Part shown: piece by piece, positions 1 to 9,521 of the stretch
Position numbering within the stretch: the stretch's first letter is position 1
Layout of the letters: each line of letters starts with the position of its first letter
From: Desulfobacterium sp.
GTDB taxonomy: Bacteria; Desulfobacterota; Desulfobacteria; Desulfobacterales; Desulfobacteraceae
Reading direction: 5' to 3'
Length of the DNA stretch: 64,000 bases
Assembly (NCBI GenBank): GCA_016342325.1
Contig: JAEINR010000006.1
Span: forward strand, 62,001-126,000
Notes under the pieces: generated by a model
What the model was told of the DNA's origin: nothing
The model's input: only the letters and a program-made list of their open reading frames with translations
Databases searched by the model: none
Position numbers and translations under genes: made by a program

Positions 1-1898
1 CCGCCAACGGCGCGACCCCGGGTCTCTATCGGTGGAATAAGGGAGGAACGGACAACGCCCTTGATCTGCACAATTATTTTGTGCCGGGGGATCTTGGAAA
101 CCCTGACAGAACCACCTGGGCCCAAAGGACCCGGGCGTATCTTGATACGCCTGTTAATTCGGCCGTCAACGTCGTTATCTGGTCATGGTGCGGCCAGGCC
201 GCCACATCAACAGCCAATATCGATATCTACCTGAACCTCATGGAAGGCTTGATCGCAGATTATCCGGATGTGAAATTTGTGTTCATGACAGGCCATCTTA
301 ACGGATCCGGTCCCCTGGGCCAGCTCAACCTTGCCAATGAGCATATCCGGGCCCATTGCAGGGCCAACAACAGGATCCTCTATGATTTTGCCGATATTGA
401 AAGTTATGATCCCGATGGCCAGGTTAACTATATGGCGCTCAATGGAAACGACAATTGCGATTATGATACTGACAACAACGGCTCTTTGGACAGAAACTGG
501 GCCAGGGAGTGGCAGGAGAGCCATACGCTGGGGGTGGACTGGTGGGCATCAGGCGCTGCCCACAGTCAGCACCTCAACGGTAACCGCAAAGGATATGCCG
601 CCTGGTGGCTCTGGGCGACCCTGGCCGGGTGGAAGATGGAGCAATGCATGCCGCCGCCGTCCCATCTGACTGCGGTTGCAGATGCCATGGGGCAAAAGAT
701 CTCCCTGGCGTGGCAGGACAACTCCCGGGAGCCCAATGAATGCTGTTTCTTAATCCAGAGACGGGTTGACGGAGGGGACTGGGACGACGGTTATGCCCGG
801 GTGGATGCGGATGTCACCCGATACGAGGATACCGATCTTGTTCTTGGGTCTTATTCCCACAGGGTAGTGGCACGGCTGGATCCGGGTCCCGGAGGTGAGC
901 CCTGTGAATCAAATCCGTCCAATACGGTTTCAGCGGTTATTTCCATTGCTGTTCCCGCTCCCCCTTCCGGGCTTGCTTCCCAGGTGGACGGGTTTGATAT
1001 CATGCTTTCCTGGAATGATGACAGTGACAATGAGGAGGGCTTTATTGTTCAACGAAAAATAGATGGTGAAGGGTTTGAAGATCTTGGAACGGTCTTGCCG
1101 AATAGTGACGCCTATGTGGATTCATCCCTGGCACCGCTTCATACCTATACCTATAGGGTAAAGGCCGTGAACAGTTTTGGCGGGTCAGACTATTCCAATG
1201 AAACCGCTGAGTATCTTGACCGGGAGACTATGACCATTACGCTCAAGCAGGGGGTTGGGGAATATGGGGGGTGCATGGACGCTTACCTGGATTCGGCAAA
1301 TCCTTCCACCAATTTTGGAGATACCCGATACGAATATGTGGAAAACGCGCCCAAGGCAAATCTGGCCATTCGCTTTGATCTGCCTGAACAGATAAAAAAC
1401 AGGGAGATCCTTGGGGCAAGGCTCATATTCTACTGCTGGAGTGTTTTAGACCCTGTACCGGGAAATCATCTGGAACTGTACCGAATCACCCAGCCCTGGC
1501 ATGAAAACAGTGCCACATGGGAGTCAAACACCCCAGGCCAAAACTGGACAAGCCCGGGGGGAACATATGATCCGGTTTTCCTGGACAGCTGTCCCATTGA
1601 GAACCAGTCTTATTACCCCGGGTTTGATATCACCCAGGCGGTTCAACAGTGGTCCAGGGGAATCCTGGACAACAATGGTGTTATCTTAATCAATAACACA
1701 GGGACAAGAACCGGAATCAAGGCCAGCGAGTACGATGAGTACGCAAGGCCCAGCCTTGAGATCACCTATGGCAATACACTGGTATGCCTGTTGGACAATG
1801 ACCATGACAATGATGTGGATGGATGGGATCTGGCCCTGTTTGCAGCCGGGTTTGAGCCGGGTTGCATGAACGCGTTTGCAGGTGCGTTTGGTAAATAA
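1..1898 (+). CDS. Secreted multidomain SGNH-hydrolase-like protein with FN3, DNRLRE and dockerin-like parts (5' end missing)
   Basis: The frame is open from the window edge, so the true start and signal peptide lie upstream; the GTG at 81 is only the first in-window start codon. Numbering from that GTG, residues 1-185 resemble an SGNH/GDSL-like hydrolase fold (WSWCGQ, FMTGHLNGSG and a late HSQHLNGNRKGYAAWW block, which could carry the catalytic His). Two fibronectin type III repeats follow (about 193-290 and 293-382), then a DNRLRE-type beta domain (about 387-565; TWES and DITQAVQQWSRG are typical) and a C-terminal calcium-loop stretch, DNDHDNDVDGWDL, like half a dockerin repeat. An extracellular carbohydrate- or surface-associated role is inferred; the substrate is unknown. 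The PEP-CTERM-type gene starts 27 bases downstream. Confidence 0.75.
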   Translation, partial: ANGATPGLYRWNKGGTDNALDLHNYFVPGDLGNPDRTTWAQRTRAYLDTPVNSAVNVVIWSWCGQAATSTANIDIYLNLMEGLIADYPDVKFVFMTGHLNGSGPLGQLNLANEHIRAHCRANNRILYDFADIESYDPDGQVNYMALNGNDNCDYDTDNNGSLDRNWAREWQESHTLGVDWWASGAAHSQHLNGNRKGYAAWWLWATLAGWKMEQCMPPPSHLTAVADAMGQKISLAWQDNSREPNECCFLIQRRVDGGDWDDGYARVDADVTRYEDTDLVLGSYSHRVVARLDPGPGGEPCESNPSNTVSAVISIAVPAPPSGLASQVDGFDIMLSWNDDSDNEEGFIVQRKIDGEGFEDLGTVLPNSDAYVDSSLAPLHTYTYRVKAVNSFGGSDYSNETAEYLDRETMTITLKQGVGEYGGCMDAYLDSANPSTNFGDTRYEYVENAPKANLAIRFDLPEQIKNREILGARLIFYCWSVLDPVPGNHLELYRITQPWHENSATWESNTPGQNWTSPGGTYDPVFLDSCPIENQSYYPGFDITQAVQQWSRGILDNNGVILINNTGTRTGIKASEYDEYARPSLEITYGNTLVCLLDNDHDNDVDGWDLALFAAGFEPGCMNAFAGAFGK

Positions 1899-1925
1899 TA
1901 ATTAAATAATGAAAAGGAATTTCAA

Positions 1926-2645
1926 ATGAAAAAACAACTTATAGGTCTGTTATCGGTTCTTTTAATTTTAAGCTGTTCCACCGGGGTGCATGCATACACT
2001 TACTCGGGGGATATCCTTGGCGGCTGGTTAAGCCTGAGTGTTACAGAGGGATATGCGTCCGCGTCCCTGACAACCCGTGAAAATCAACCCCTTGTTGTTG
2101 ATTTTAGTTTTGATTCAGCACCGTCCGGAGCGTTGATGAGCTACACCGCCTCGGCCACCCTTTCCCTTAATCTGTTAGGTTTTTTTCCGTTTGGTTTAGC
2201 GGTGCCGGATACGGCGCTTGGCACCTTTACCGCCCCTGATCTGTCAACGCTTTTAGGGGATGGTGTGTCGCCTGCCGTCCATGAAGGCAGCCGACAAATG
2301 TCCGGCGCATTGGGTGGGTATTCCCTTACCGATGCCACCTTGGATTATGATTACACCTTTACACCCGATCAAGGGGTTAATGGTCGATATGCCATTGTCA
2401 TTGATCGGTTGACCCTATCCGGGGGCAATACAAGCGAGGTGCTTTCCGGTCTTGTTGATGATTTAAACCAATCCGGCCAGATCCCTCTGCCCGAGCCATT
2501 GAAGGCCCCGTTTGTCATTCCCACCTCGGTCACCGGGACATTTGATATCCAGGCGGCTGCCCCGGTGCCGATACCGGGTGCTGTCTGGCTTCTGGGTTCA
2601 GGGCTCCTGGGACTTGTCGGCCTGGGCAGAAAAACGAAATATTAA
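1926..2645 (+). CDS. PEP-CTERM/VPxPxA-CTERM-sorted exported protein
   Basis: A 239-residue protein of unknown specific function. It has a Sec signal peptide (about 1-23, MKKQLIGLLSVLLILS..., cleavage near VHA-Y), a beta-rich, Ser/Thr/Gly-rich body without recognised domains, and a C-terminal sorting tail: VPIPGAVWLLGSG, then a short hydrophobic helix and the basic end GRKTKY. That tripartite tail is the VPLPA variant of the PEP-CTERM signal, processed by exosortase in exopolysaccharide-producing bacteria. No exosortase lies in the window. The start follows an AAGGAA-type ribosome site and the gene sits just after the secreted hydrolase, so the two may be co-expressed surface proteins. Confidence 0.85.
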   Translation: MKKQLIGLLSVLLILSCSTGVHAYTYSGDILGGWLSLSVTEGYASASLTTRENQPLVVDFSFDSAPSGALMSYTASATLSLNLLGFFPFGLAVPDTALGTFTAPDLSTLLGDGVSPAVHEGSRQMSGALGGYSLTDATLDYDYTFTPDQGVNGRYAIVIDRLTLSGGNTSEVLSGLVDDLNQSGQIPLPEPLKAPFVIPTSVTGTFDIQAAAPVPIPGAVWLLGSGLLGLVGLGRKTKY

Positions 2646-2679
2646 ATTTTGAAAAATGCGTTGGGGGCGGGTTGGGAAG

Positions 2680-3591
2680 CTAGAGCAACTCTTTTTGCCA
2701 GGTTGCCTGGTTCCGCCCTTTTCGCTTGGCTTCATAGAGCATTTTATCTGCGTTTTCAAACAATTGACGCGCGGTTTGTTCCATGGACGGCACAAGGGTG
2801 GCGCCGCCGATGCTCACCGTCAACCACTGGGATGCGGTGGAGCCGGCATGTTCGATGCCCAGGGTCTCCATGGCCTTACAGATCCTTTTGGCAAGTTTGG
2901 CCGCCCCCTGGGCATCGGTTTCCGGCATGAGCATGACAAACTCTTCACCACCGTAGCGGGCGGCAAAATCGGTGGTGCGTTTCAACTCCCGGGTGAGCAT
3001 GGCAGCAATGGTTTTCAACACCGCATCCCCCTGGCCATGGCCGTAGGTGTCATTGTACTGTTTGAAATGATCCACATCCAGAATCCCCAGGGAAAGGGGA
3101 ACCCTGTTGCGGATGGCCCGCTGCCATTCCTGGGAAAACCGCTCTGTGAAACTGCGGTGATTGGGAATTTCCGTTAATCCGTCCAGCAGGGCGATGCTTT
3201 CCAGCAGCTTGCGCTGGCGCACGATCTTGAGGTGGATTTTGATCCGGGCCAGAACAATGGCCGGATGAAAGGGTTTGGTTACATAATCCACGGCGCCCAG
3301 GAGCAGCCCCTTCTCCTCTTCCTCCCCCCCCCCCAGGGCCGTGATGAAAATCACCGGTATATCCCGGGTGGTTTGCGTTTCTTTTAATGCCTTCAATGTC
3401 TGATAACCATCCATGCCGGGCATCATGATATCGAGAAGAATAAGATCGGGGGGCTGTTTTTCGGCGCGTTCAAGGGCCTGCTCACCGTGTTTGGCCAGGA
3501 TTACCGTGTAATCGGCTTTCAGGAGATCGGCAAGCACGTTCAAGTTGAACCGCTCATCGTCCACCACGAGAATGCGTTGTTTTTTAGTCAT
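2680..3591 (-). CDS. PleD/WspR-like response regulator with GGDEF diguanylate cyclase
   Basis: A 303-residue protein from the ATG at 3591. The receiver domain (1-120) has acidic D11/D12, phospho-acceptor D54 (LLDIMMPGMDG) and K107 (VTKPF). The GGDEF domain (about 135-300) has an intact GGEEF active site at 214-218 and an RxxD product-inhibition site (RTTD, 205-208) exactly five residues before it, so active, feedback-regulated c-di-GMP synthesis is expected. The start codon overlaps the stop of the upstream hybrid kinase by 8 bases (ATGACTAA), which indicates translational coupling and that this protein is the kinase's output. A longer in-frame start 42 bases upstream is less likely because it would run further into the kinase gene. 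Confidence 0.92.
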   Translation of the reverse strand: MTKKQRILVVDDERFNLNVLADLLKADYTVILAKHGEQALERAEKQPPDLILLDIMMPGMDGYQTLKALKETQTTRDIPVIFITALGGGEEEEKGLLLGAVDYVTKPFHPAIVLARIKIHLKIVRQRKLLESIALLDGLTEIPNHRSFTERFSQEWQRAIRNRVPLSLGILDVDHFKQYNDTYGHGQGDAVLKTIAAMLTRELKRTTDFAARYGGEEFVMLMPETDAQGAAKLAKRICKAMETLGIEHAGSTASQWLTVSIGGATLVPSMEQTARQLFENADKMLYEAKRKGRNQATWQKELL

Positions 3592-6500
3592 GTTCGTTTT
3601 CCTGTGATGGTTCCAGGCCCAAGGTTTTTTCAAGGGTCCCCAGGGTGGTCAGGGCGTGGTCAAAATCCAGGTGCTCGATCTCATGGATCAGGGTCGCAAC
3701 CGTGTCGGCTGTTTCCGCCAGGGTCAGGGTTTCTCGTATATTGGGAATCAGATCTTCGGCTTCACAATTGCCTTCTTCCAGAAAGAGGGTCAGCTGTTCC
3801 ATGAGTGCCATGGCCCGGATGGGGGAGAATTGTTCGATGGCCGCCGGCAGGGCGGGCTCACCAACCGGTGCCAGGGGACGAAGTTCTGCCAGAACCCCCT
3901 GGAGAGCCAGGGAAAAGGCCGGGAACGCTGTTTTTGCATGTTTCAGATCTCCTGCCATGAGCGGGGGTTCAAGGTTTGCCGCCGTGGTGGAGAGAAGGGA
4001 CGCGCCGATGTTGCCGGCCACCCCTTTGATGGTATGAACGTACCTTAATACCTGGGTGTGATCTCCTTGGGCCAGCGCTTTTTCCATTCCATCACCGATC
4101 CGGCCGTAGTCATTATAAAAATCGATGAGCAGCTTTTTGTACAGCTGGTTGTTTCCCCCTACGTTTTTGACCCCCTGGACCGCATCGACAGTGGTGAGAT
4201 GGGGCAGGGGGGCATCGGTTTGATGGCGTTGTTCATGGGGCTTTGCCAGAAACCGGTGTCCCGGTTTGATCCATTGTAAAAGGACGTTCATCAGTTCATC
4301 CGGGTCGATGGGTTTGGTCACATGGTCATCCATGCCCGCGTCCATGCTTTTTTTCCGGTCTCCGGCAATGGCATGGGCGGTCATGGCAACGATGGGCAGA
4401 AGGGCATATTCCGGCAGGCGCCGGAGTCTTCGGGTGGCTTCCAGGCCGTCAAGCTCCGGCATCTGGATGTCCATGAGTACCAGGTCAAACTCTTTTTCAG
4501 CGATGGCGGCAATGGCCTGGAGGCCGTTTTTTGCCGTATCCACCCGGATGCCGGCCTGGATCAAAAACTCCCTGGTCACCTGGCGGTTGATGGCGTTGTC
4601 CTCCACCACCAGCACCTGGGCACCGGCAATGGCCGTCAGTTGATTCTGTGGGGGGACGTATTCTTGCCGTTTCTTTCTTCTCTCCCAGGTCTCCCGGTTG
4701 AAAATCATGGTGATGGTATCAAACAGCAGGGACTGGTTCGTCGGTTTGGTGATGAAACCGTCAATGCCGGATTCTATGGCATCGTTTTTCACTTCCGCCT
4801 GGTCGTAGGCCGTCACCATGAGAATGGCCGGTGTTTGCGGGGGCGCCTGTTGGCGCTTGATCATGCGCAGGGTCTCAATGCCGTCAAGCCCGGGCATCTT
4901 CCAGTCCAGCACCACCAGGTCAAAATAGCGGTCATGGGCGGCGGCGTAGGCAATGTGTTGAAGGGCCGCTTCCCCCGAAACCACCCCTTCCACATCAAAG
5001 GAGAGGGACTCGAGCATGGTGCAGAGCACCTCCCGGGCCGCATCGTTGTCGTCCACCACCAGCACCTTGATTCCCATGAGATCGGCTGCTGGAAGGGGGA
5101 TGGGGAGGGGCTGCTCCTTGCCCAGGGCAAACACTGCCGTGAATGTGAAAGAACTGCCCTGTCCGGGTGTGCTTTCGATGCGGATCGTTCCCCCCATAAT
5201 TTCCACCAGATGCCTGGAGATGGACAGGCCAAGCCCTGTGCCGCCGAATTTCCGGGTGGTGGATTCATCGGCCTGGGTAAAGGGCTGGAACAGGGAGCTG
5301 ATTTGTTTTTCCGATAGCCCGATACCGGTATCGGTCACGGAAAAGCAGAGGGTCACCTCGCGGTCTGTTTTTTTTTGGACCATTACATGGACGACGATCT
5401 CCCCCTGTTCGGTGAATTTCACGGCATTTCCGGTCAAGTTGGTCAAAATTTGGCCCAGGCGCAGGGGGTCGCCCAAAAGGTTAAGGGGCACATCCGGGGC
5501 GGTTGAGAACACAAGTTCCAACCCTTTTTTTTCCGCGTTGAATGCCACGAGGTCGGCCAGGGAACCCAAAACGTCATCCAGATTGAACTCAATGGTTTCC
5601 AGGGAGAGCTTGCCGGCTTCCACCTTGGAAAAATCGAGGATATCGTTGATGATATGAAGCAGCGCATCGGCCGAGGATTTAATCTTTTGGATGTAATCGG
5701 TCTGCTTGGGGGTGAGATCGGTTCCCAGGGCCAAATGAGCCATGCCGATCACGGCGTTCATGGGCGTGCGGATTTCATGGCTCATCCGGGCCAGAAAATT
5801 GCTCTTGGCCTGGTTGGCCGCCCAGGTCGCTTCTTCCACCGCTTTTCGTTCCCGGATGTCGATGATGATGCCCCGGACCCCGGTAATTTTTCCGTTTTGA
5901 TAGATGGGGGTGGAATAACTGATCACCGGTATCTTTTCACCGCTGGCGGCATAAATATCGTATTCCCCGGGCAGCTGCTTTTTTCCGGCGATGACCCGGG
6001 CAAAATGTTCCCGGGCCTTGGACTGATCTTCCGGGGAAAGGAACGCCATGATATTCAGGTTGCCCAGATCTTTTTTAGAATAACCGGACATTTGATACCC
6101 GAATTCATTGGCATAGGTGACGGCCCCCTCGGCGTCGGCTTCATAAATCATCTGGGGCAGGAGGTCGGACAGGTCTTTGAACCGCTTTTGGCTTTGACGC
6201 AGGGCGGCTTCCACCTGACGGCGTTCTTCAATTTCACGGCCCAGGCTCCGGTTGATCCGGGACAGCTTTCGGTTCCAAAAAAGGATCACCCCGGCAATCA
6301 GCACGATTCCGCCCAGGACTTTCCAAAGCCATGGGTAGTCGACCCTCTTCTCATAATGGACGTTCAGCCATTTGCTGTAGATGGCCCGGTGCTCCTGTTC
6401 GTCCATGGCGGCAAGCACCTTGTTGATGATGGAAAGCGCCAGGGGATATTGGGGGTCGATACCGATCCTGTGGGCAAACTGGAATTCGGTGGCGCCGGCG

Positions 6501-7231
6501 ATTTTCAGGTTTGTCATGCCCAGTTTCTGGAGTTTTTCAATGGCCACGGCCATGTGGCCCACAAAAGCGAACACCTCACCGTTTGAAACCTTGATGAGCG
6601 CCTGTTGCACATCATCGGTCTGCACGGTGGTGATTTTCGGGTAATCGCTGGTGAGGAAATGGTAACTGGTATACCCCTTGCCCACCGCCACCTTTCTTCC
6701 GTTCAATCGGGATGTGTCCTGGATAAAGGGAATATCCTCCCGGGTGACGATGACCAAAGGAAAGGTGATGAACGGTTCCGACAGGAGGATCTCTCGACCG
6801 ACGATATCCTTTAACCCCAGGGCCGGGATCACCTGGATCTTTTTATCCACATACTTTTGGAGAACGTCGGCCCAGGTGTTGCTCTTTTGGAATGAAAATT
6901 TCAACCCGCTGCGAAGGGTGATGGTCTTCAAATAATCGGCGATGATGCCGTCAAAGCCTTTGGGGCTATCCACAATGGAGAGGGGTTTCCAGTTGACTTC
7001 GCTGAAGACCAGGGGCTGGTGAAGCGCAATAAATTCCTTTTCCCCGGGGGTCAGGGAGAGCCCTTGTTCCGTGCTGTTTTTCGGGGGGGGAGTTATCGGC
7101 GGCGCTGCCCAAGTGCCTTGGGGGCCTAGGAAGACAATCAAGAGGATGGCCCAGCAAAACAGTGCGCCCAGGCCCATCCCTGGGAACGCGTTGCCTCTGA
7201 TTAAGTGTTGCGCTTTTTCTCTGGGTGCCAA
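3584..7231 (-). CDS. BvgS-like hybrid histidine kinase (SBP_bac_3, PAS, HisKA, HATPase, two REC, HPt)
   Basis: A 1215-residue membrane kinase. In order: a signal/TM segment (about 17-42), a periplasmic amino-acid-binding-protein-like domain (about 60-290), a TM helix (about 300-320), a short coiled coil, PAS (about 355-470), HisKA with the H-box MSHEIRTPMNAVIG near residue 484, HATPase (NAVKFTEQG near 604, then the G boxes), two receivers (VLVVDDNDA near 724; VLVVEDNAINRQ near 872), and a C-terminal HPt (VHTIKGVAGNIG near 1069). This is the layout of an unorthodox phosphorelay sensing a small periplasmic ligand. It is coupled to the diguanylate cyclase at 2680-3591, so ligand sensing probably controls c-di-GMP. 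The ligand cannot be told from sequence. Confidence 0.92.
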   Translation of the reverse strand: MAPREKAQHLIRGNAFPGMGLGALFCWAILLIVFLGPQGTWAAPPITPPPKNSTEQGLSLTPGEKEFIALHQPLVFSEVNWKPLSIVDSPKGFDGIIADYLKTITLRSGLKFSFQKSNTWADVLQKYVDKKIQVIPALGLKDIVGREILLSEPFITFPLVIVTREDIPFIQDTSRLNGRKVAVGKGYTSYHFLTSDYPKITTVQTDDVQQALIKVSNGEVFAFVGHMAVAIEKLQKLGMTNLKIAGATEFQFAHRIGIDPQYPLALSIINKVLAAMDEQEHRAIYSKWLNVHYEKRVDYPWLWKVLGGIVLIAGVILFWNRKLSRINRSLGREIEERRQVEAALRQSQKRFKDLSDLLPQMIYEADAEGAVTYANEFGYQMSGYSKKDLGNLNIMAFLSPEDQSKAREHFARVIAGKKQLPGEYDIYAASGEKIPVISYSTPIYQNGKITGVRGIIIDIRERKAVEEATWAANQAKSNFLARMSHEIRTPMNAVIGMAHLALGTDLTPKQTDYIQKIKSSADALLHIINDILDFSKVEAGKLSLETIEFNLDDVLGSLADLVAFNAEKKGLELVFSTAPDVPLNLLGDPLRLGQILTNLTGNAVKFTEQGEIVVHVMVQKKTDREVTLCFSVTDTGIGLSEKQISSLFQPFTQADESTTRKFGGTGLGLSISRHLVEIMGGTIRIESTPGQGSSFTFTAVFALGKEQPLPIPLPAADLMGIKVLVVDDNDAAREVLCTMLESLSFDVEGVVSGEAALQHIAYAAAHDRYFDLVVLDWKMPGLDGIETLRMIKRQQAPPQTPAILMVTAYDQAEVKNDAIESGIDGFITKPTNQSLLFDTITMIFNRETWERRKKRQEYVPPQNQLTAIAGAQVLVVEDNAINRQVTREFLIQAGIRVDTAKNGLQAIAAIAEKEFDLVLMDIQMPELDGLEATRRLRRLPEYALLPIVAMTAHAIAGDRKKSMDAGMDDHVTKPIDPDELMNVLLQWIKPGHRFLAKPHEQRHQTDAPLPHLTTVDAVQGVKNVGGNNQLYKKLLIDFYNDYGRIGDGMEKALAQGDHTQVLRYVHTIKGVAGNIGASLLSTTAANLEPPLMAGDLKHAKTAFPAFSLALQGVLAELRPLAPVGEPALPAAIEQFSPIRAMALMEQLTLFLEEGNCEAEDLIPNIRETLTLAETADTVATLIHEIEHLDFDHALTTLGTLEKTLGLEPSQENEHD

Positions 7232-7435
7232 TTTACGAAGTAATGGTTCCTGGGTACAAAGGGTTTACTTGAATCATAGACGGCCAACCACATCCATGAT
7301 GTGTATAACAAGTGCTCTGTTGGGTGTCAATCTCAAACAGAATACCGGCATTATTCGGATTTTCATTCCTTTGGGCGGTTTGGAAATTTAATGGTTTGAT
7401 GCCAAGGGCGGATACTGATAGAGTCTCTCCCCAGT

Positions 7436-8932
7436 ATGGAAACGCAAAAGGAAAAAAAACATAATTGGTTGGGGCTGAAGCTTGGGATCACCCGAAAGCT
7501 GTCCATCATATTTCTGTTCTTCATCCTGATCTTTTACGGAACCCTGGTGGTCCTGTTTCTGAATGTTCAGCAGATGATCAAGACCTCGGAACAGATTGTG
7601 GGGATCAACAACCGGATTTCGGAATTGTCAACCTCCATGCAGGAGAGTCTCCTGGCCATGGAGGTGAATGATAAGAAGTACCGGCTCCTTGGAAAGGAGA
7701 TGTACCGGGGATATTTTGAATCGGCCAGAACGGATTTTGAAGCCGCCCTAAAAGGTATTGTTGGTCTTGAATCTCCCCATTACCGGCTCTCCGGCCGTTG
7801 GAATGAGATCTGTAAAACCTATGGGGCCCATCCCAAGGGCACCGGGCTGAAACGGAAAGGGAGCGCCTGGGCACGGGAGGAGACAGTGAATGGTTGGATC
7901 CGGGATTTAACCAAGGCCAGGCTTGAAAATGAAATAGAGATTGAAAATGCCCTCATCTCCATCAACGCCCGGAGCAAGGGGAGCTTGAAGAAAGGGCTTC
8001 TGGGCCTTGGACTTTCGGTTCTGATGGCTGTGCTGGGCGTGGTGGTGGTGTCCAGATCCATGCTGACCCCGCTAAAGGCATTGACCCGGGGGGTGAAGAT
8101 CCTACCTGGCAATAAAACCGCCGCCATGGTAGAAACAAACGCAAGGGATGAATTTGGCGAACTTGCGGCGGCCTTTAATGAAATGAGCCGGCAGTTGAAA
8201 GAGGAGGAGGATCTCAGGTCGGATTTCATTGCCAGCTTGAGCCATGAAATAAGAACCCCCCTTTCCTCCATCCGGGAATCGGTCAACATGATCATGGAAG
8301 AGGTGCTGGGACCGGTGAATCAGAAGCAGCAAAAATTTCTTCATATTGCCGATGCCGAGATCGCCAGGATAAGCGATCTTTTTGATCACCTTCTCCATCT
8401 GTCCCGGCTGGAATCCAAGGTGCAGCAGGTACGGTTTCTCCCCATAAACCCCAACCGGCTTATGGCGGAAGCCTCGGAGATCCTGGTGCCAAGGGCTGAA
8501 AAAAAAGAGATCCGCCTCACCCTCCACCCCATGGCTGAACCGCCCATGGTGATGGGAGGAGAAAAAGAGATTCTCCAGGTGCTCCTCAATATCATTGGAA
8601 ACGCCATTAAATTTTCGTATAAGGGCGGCACCATCGATATCCATACCCTGGCAGCCCCCGGGGCGGTCAGGTTCCGGATCGCCGATGACGGACCCGGCAT
8701 CCCGGAAGGGGAAGCGGCGTTGATCTTCAATAAATACTATCGATCCCGGGAGATTCGGAATCACATGGACGGCGTGGGCCTTGGGTTGAACATCTCCAGG
8801 AAAATTGTGGCGTTCCACCATGGAGAAATCTGGATGGAAAACCATTCCGGTAAGGGTTGCTCTTTTTACTTTACTTTACCCTGCCCTGTTGAGGGGCAAC
8901 AATCAGGTATGGATGAGAATGTCCGGATATAG
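7436..8932 (+). CDS. GlrK/QseE-like sensor histidine kinase
   Basis: A 498-residue membrane kinase with TM1 (about 23-45), a periplasmic helical sensor region (about 46-184), TM2 (about 185-205), HAMP (about 205-260), a HisKA H-box LSHEIRTPLSSIRES (near 270) and an HATPase domain with NAIKFSYKG, ADDGPGIP and DGVGLGLNIS. It heads a three-gene run with a lipoprotein (overlapping its stop) and a sigma54-dependent activator, the same order as qseE-qseG-qseF (glrK-yfhG-glrR) of enterobacteria. Assignment to that family rests on architecture and synteny. The start has a poor Shine-Dalgarno. The 204-base gap to the divergent hybrid kinase should hold both promoters. Confidence 0.88.
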   Translation: METQKEKKHNWLGLKLGITRKLSIIFLFFILIFYGTLVVLFLNVQQMIKTSEQIVGINNRISELSTSMQESLLAMEVNDKKYRLLGKEMYRGYFESARTDFEAALKGIVGLESPHYRLSGRWNEICKTYGAHPKGTGLKRKGSAWAREETVNGWIRDLTKARLENEIEIENALISINARSKGSLKKGLLGLGLSVLMAVLGVVVVSRSMLTPLKALTRGVKILPGNKTAAMVETNARDEFGELAAAFNEMSRQLKEEEDLRSDFIASLSHEIRTPLSSIRESVNMIMEEVLGPVNQKQQKFLHIADAEIARISDLFDHLLHLSRLESKVQQVRFLPINPNRLMAEASEILVPRAEKKEIRLTLHPMAEPPMVMGGEKEILQVLLNIIGNAIKFSYKGGTIDIHTLAAPGAVRFRIADDGPGIPEGEAALIFNKYYRSREIRNHMDGVGLGLNISRKIVAFHHGEIWMENHSGKGCSFYFTLPCPVEGQQSGMDENVRI

Positions 8933-9521
8933 CGTAAGATCCAATGTTTGGGGGAAACTGCTCCTCGTGATTCCCGGGTGCTGGCTTTTTTTGGGGTGCC
9001 ACTTTCCGGCGATCCCCGGCAGTGCCGGAATGGCAAAAGAGAGCTTGGGTGAGGCGGAAACCGCCTTTTTCCAGAAACAGTACACCCGGGCGGGCCGGCA
9101 ATTTCAAGGGATATACGACCGGAGCCGGGACCCAAGACTCAAAAACGCAGCGTTTCTCGGCCTCATCTGCACCGACCTCATGACAGCCGAAAACCAGACG
9201 GCGTTCCAAGGGGCGCTGGCTTCGTTGAAACGATGGGACGCCCTGGACCGGGAGGGGGCCCATGGTGGAAACCCGGCCCTCATGGTGGGGGTCCTTGAAA
9301 AGCTGATACGGCAAAACCGGGCAGAGGCCGGCCTTACGTCCCAGGAAATGAAGAAGATGACCCGAACCCACCAGGAAGAGATGGAACAGATGAGATCGGT
9401 CCAAAAAGAACTTGAGGGTAAAATCCTTTGGCTGAAATCCACCATGGAAACCCTCCGGCACCAAATCTCCGAGCTTGAGACCATCGACCAGGAGTTCCAG
9501 GAAAAAAGGAAACCCATATGA
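8919..9521 (+). CDS. QseG/YfhG-like outer-membrane lipoprotein, accessory to the two-component system
   Basis: About 200 residues from the ATG at 8919 (an ATG at 8913 is also possible); the start lies inside the last codons of the kinase gene. A basic N-terminus and hydrophobic core end in a lipobox-like LFLGC (Cys about 27), so lipid attachment is likely. The middle is helical and TPR-like (YTRAGRQFQGIYDRSRDPRLKNAAFLGLICTD would be one repeat unit), and the C-terminus is a coiled coil ending ETIDQEFQEKRK, recalling the end of E. coli QseG. QseG in enterobacteria links the kinase to the envelope. The position between kinase and regulator supports the call; sequence similarity is modest. Confidence 0.7.
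   Translation: MSGYSVRSNVWGKLLLVIPGCWLFLGCHFPAIPGSAGMAKESLGEAETAFFQKQYTRAGRQFQGIYDRSRDPRLKNAAFLGLICTDLMTAENQTAFQGALASLKRWDALDREGAHGGNPALMVGVLEKLIRQNRAEAGLTSQEMKKMTRTHQEEMEQMRSVQKELEGKILWLKSTMETLRHQISELETIDQEFQEKRKPI

Noticed and set aside
4322-5317. Plus-strand 331-codon frame opposite the hybrid kinase
   Set aside because: Antisense shadow; the minus-strand kinase has full domain structure.
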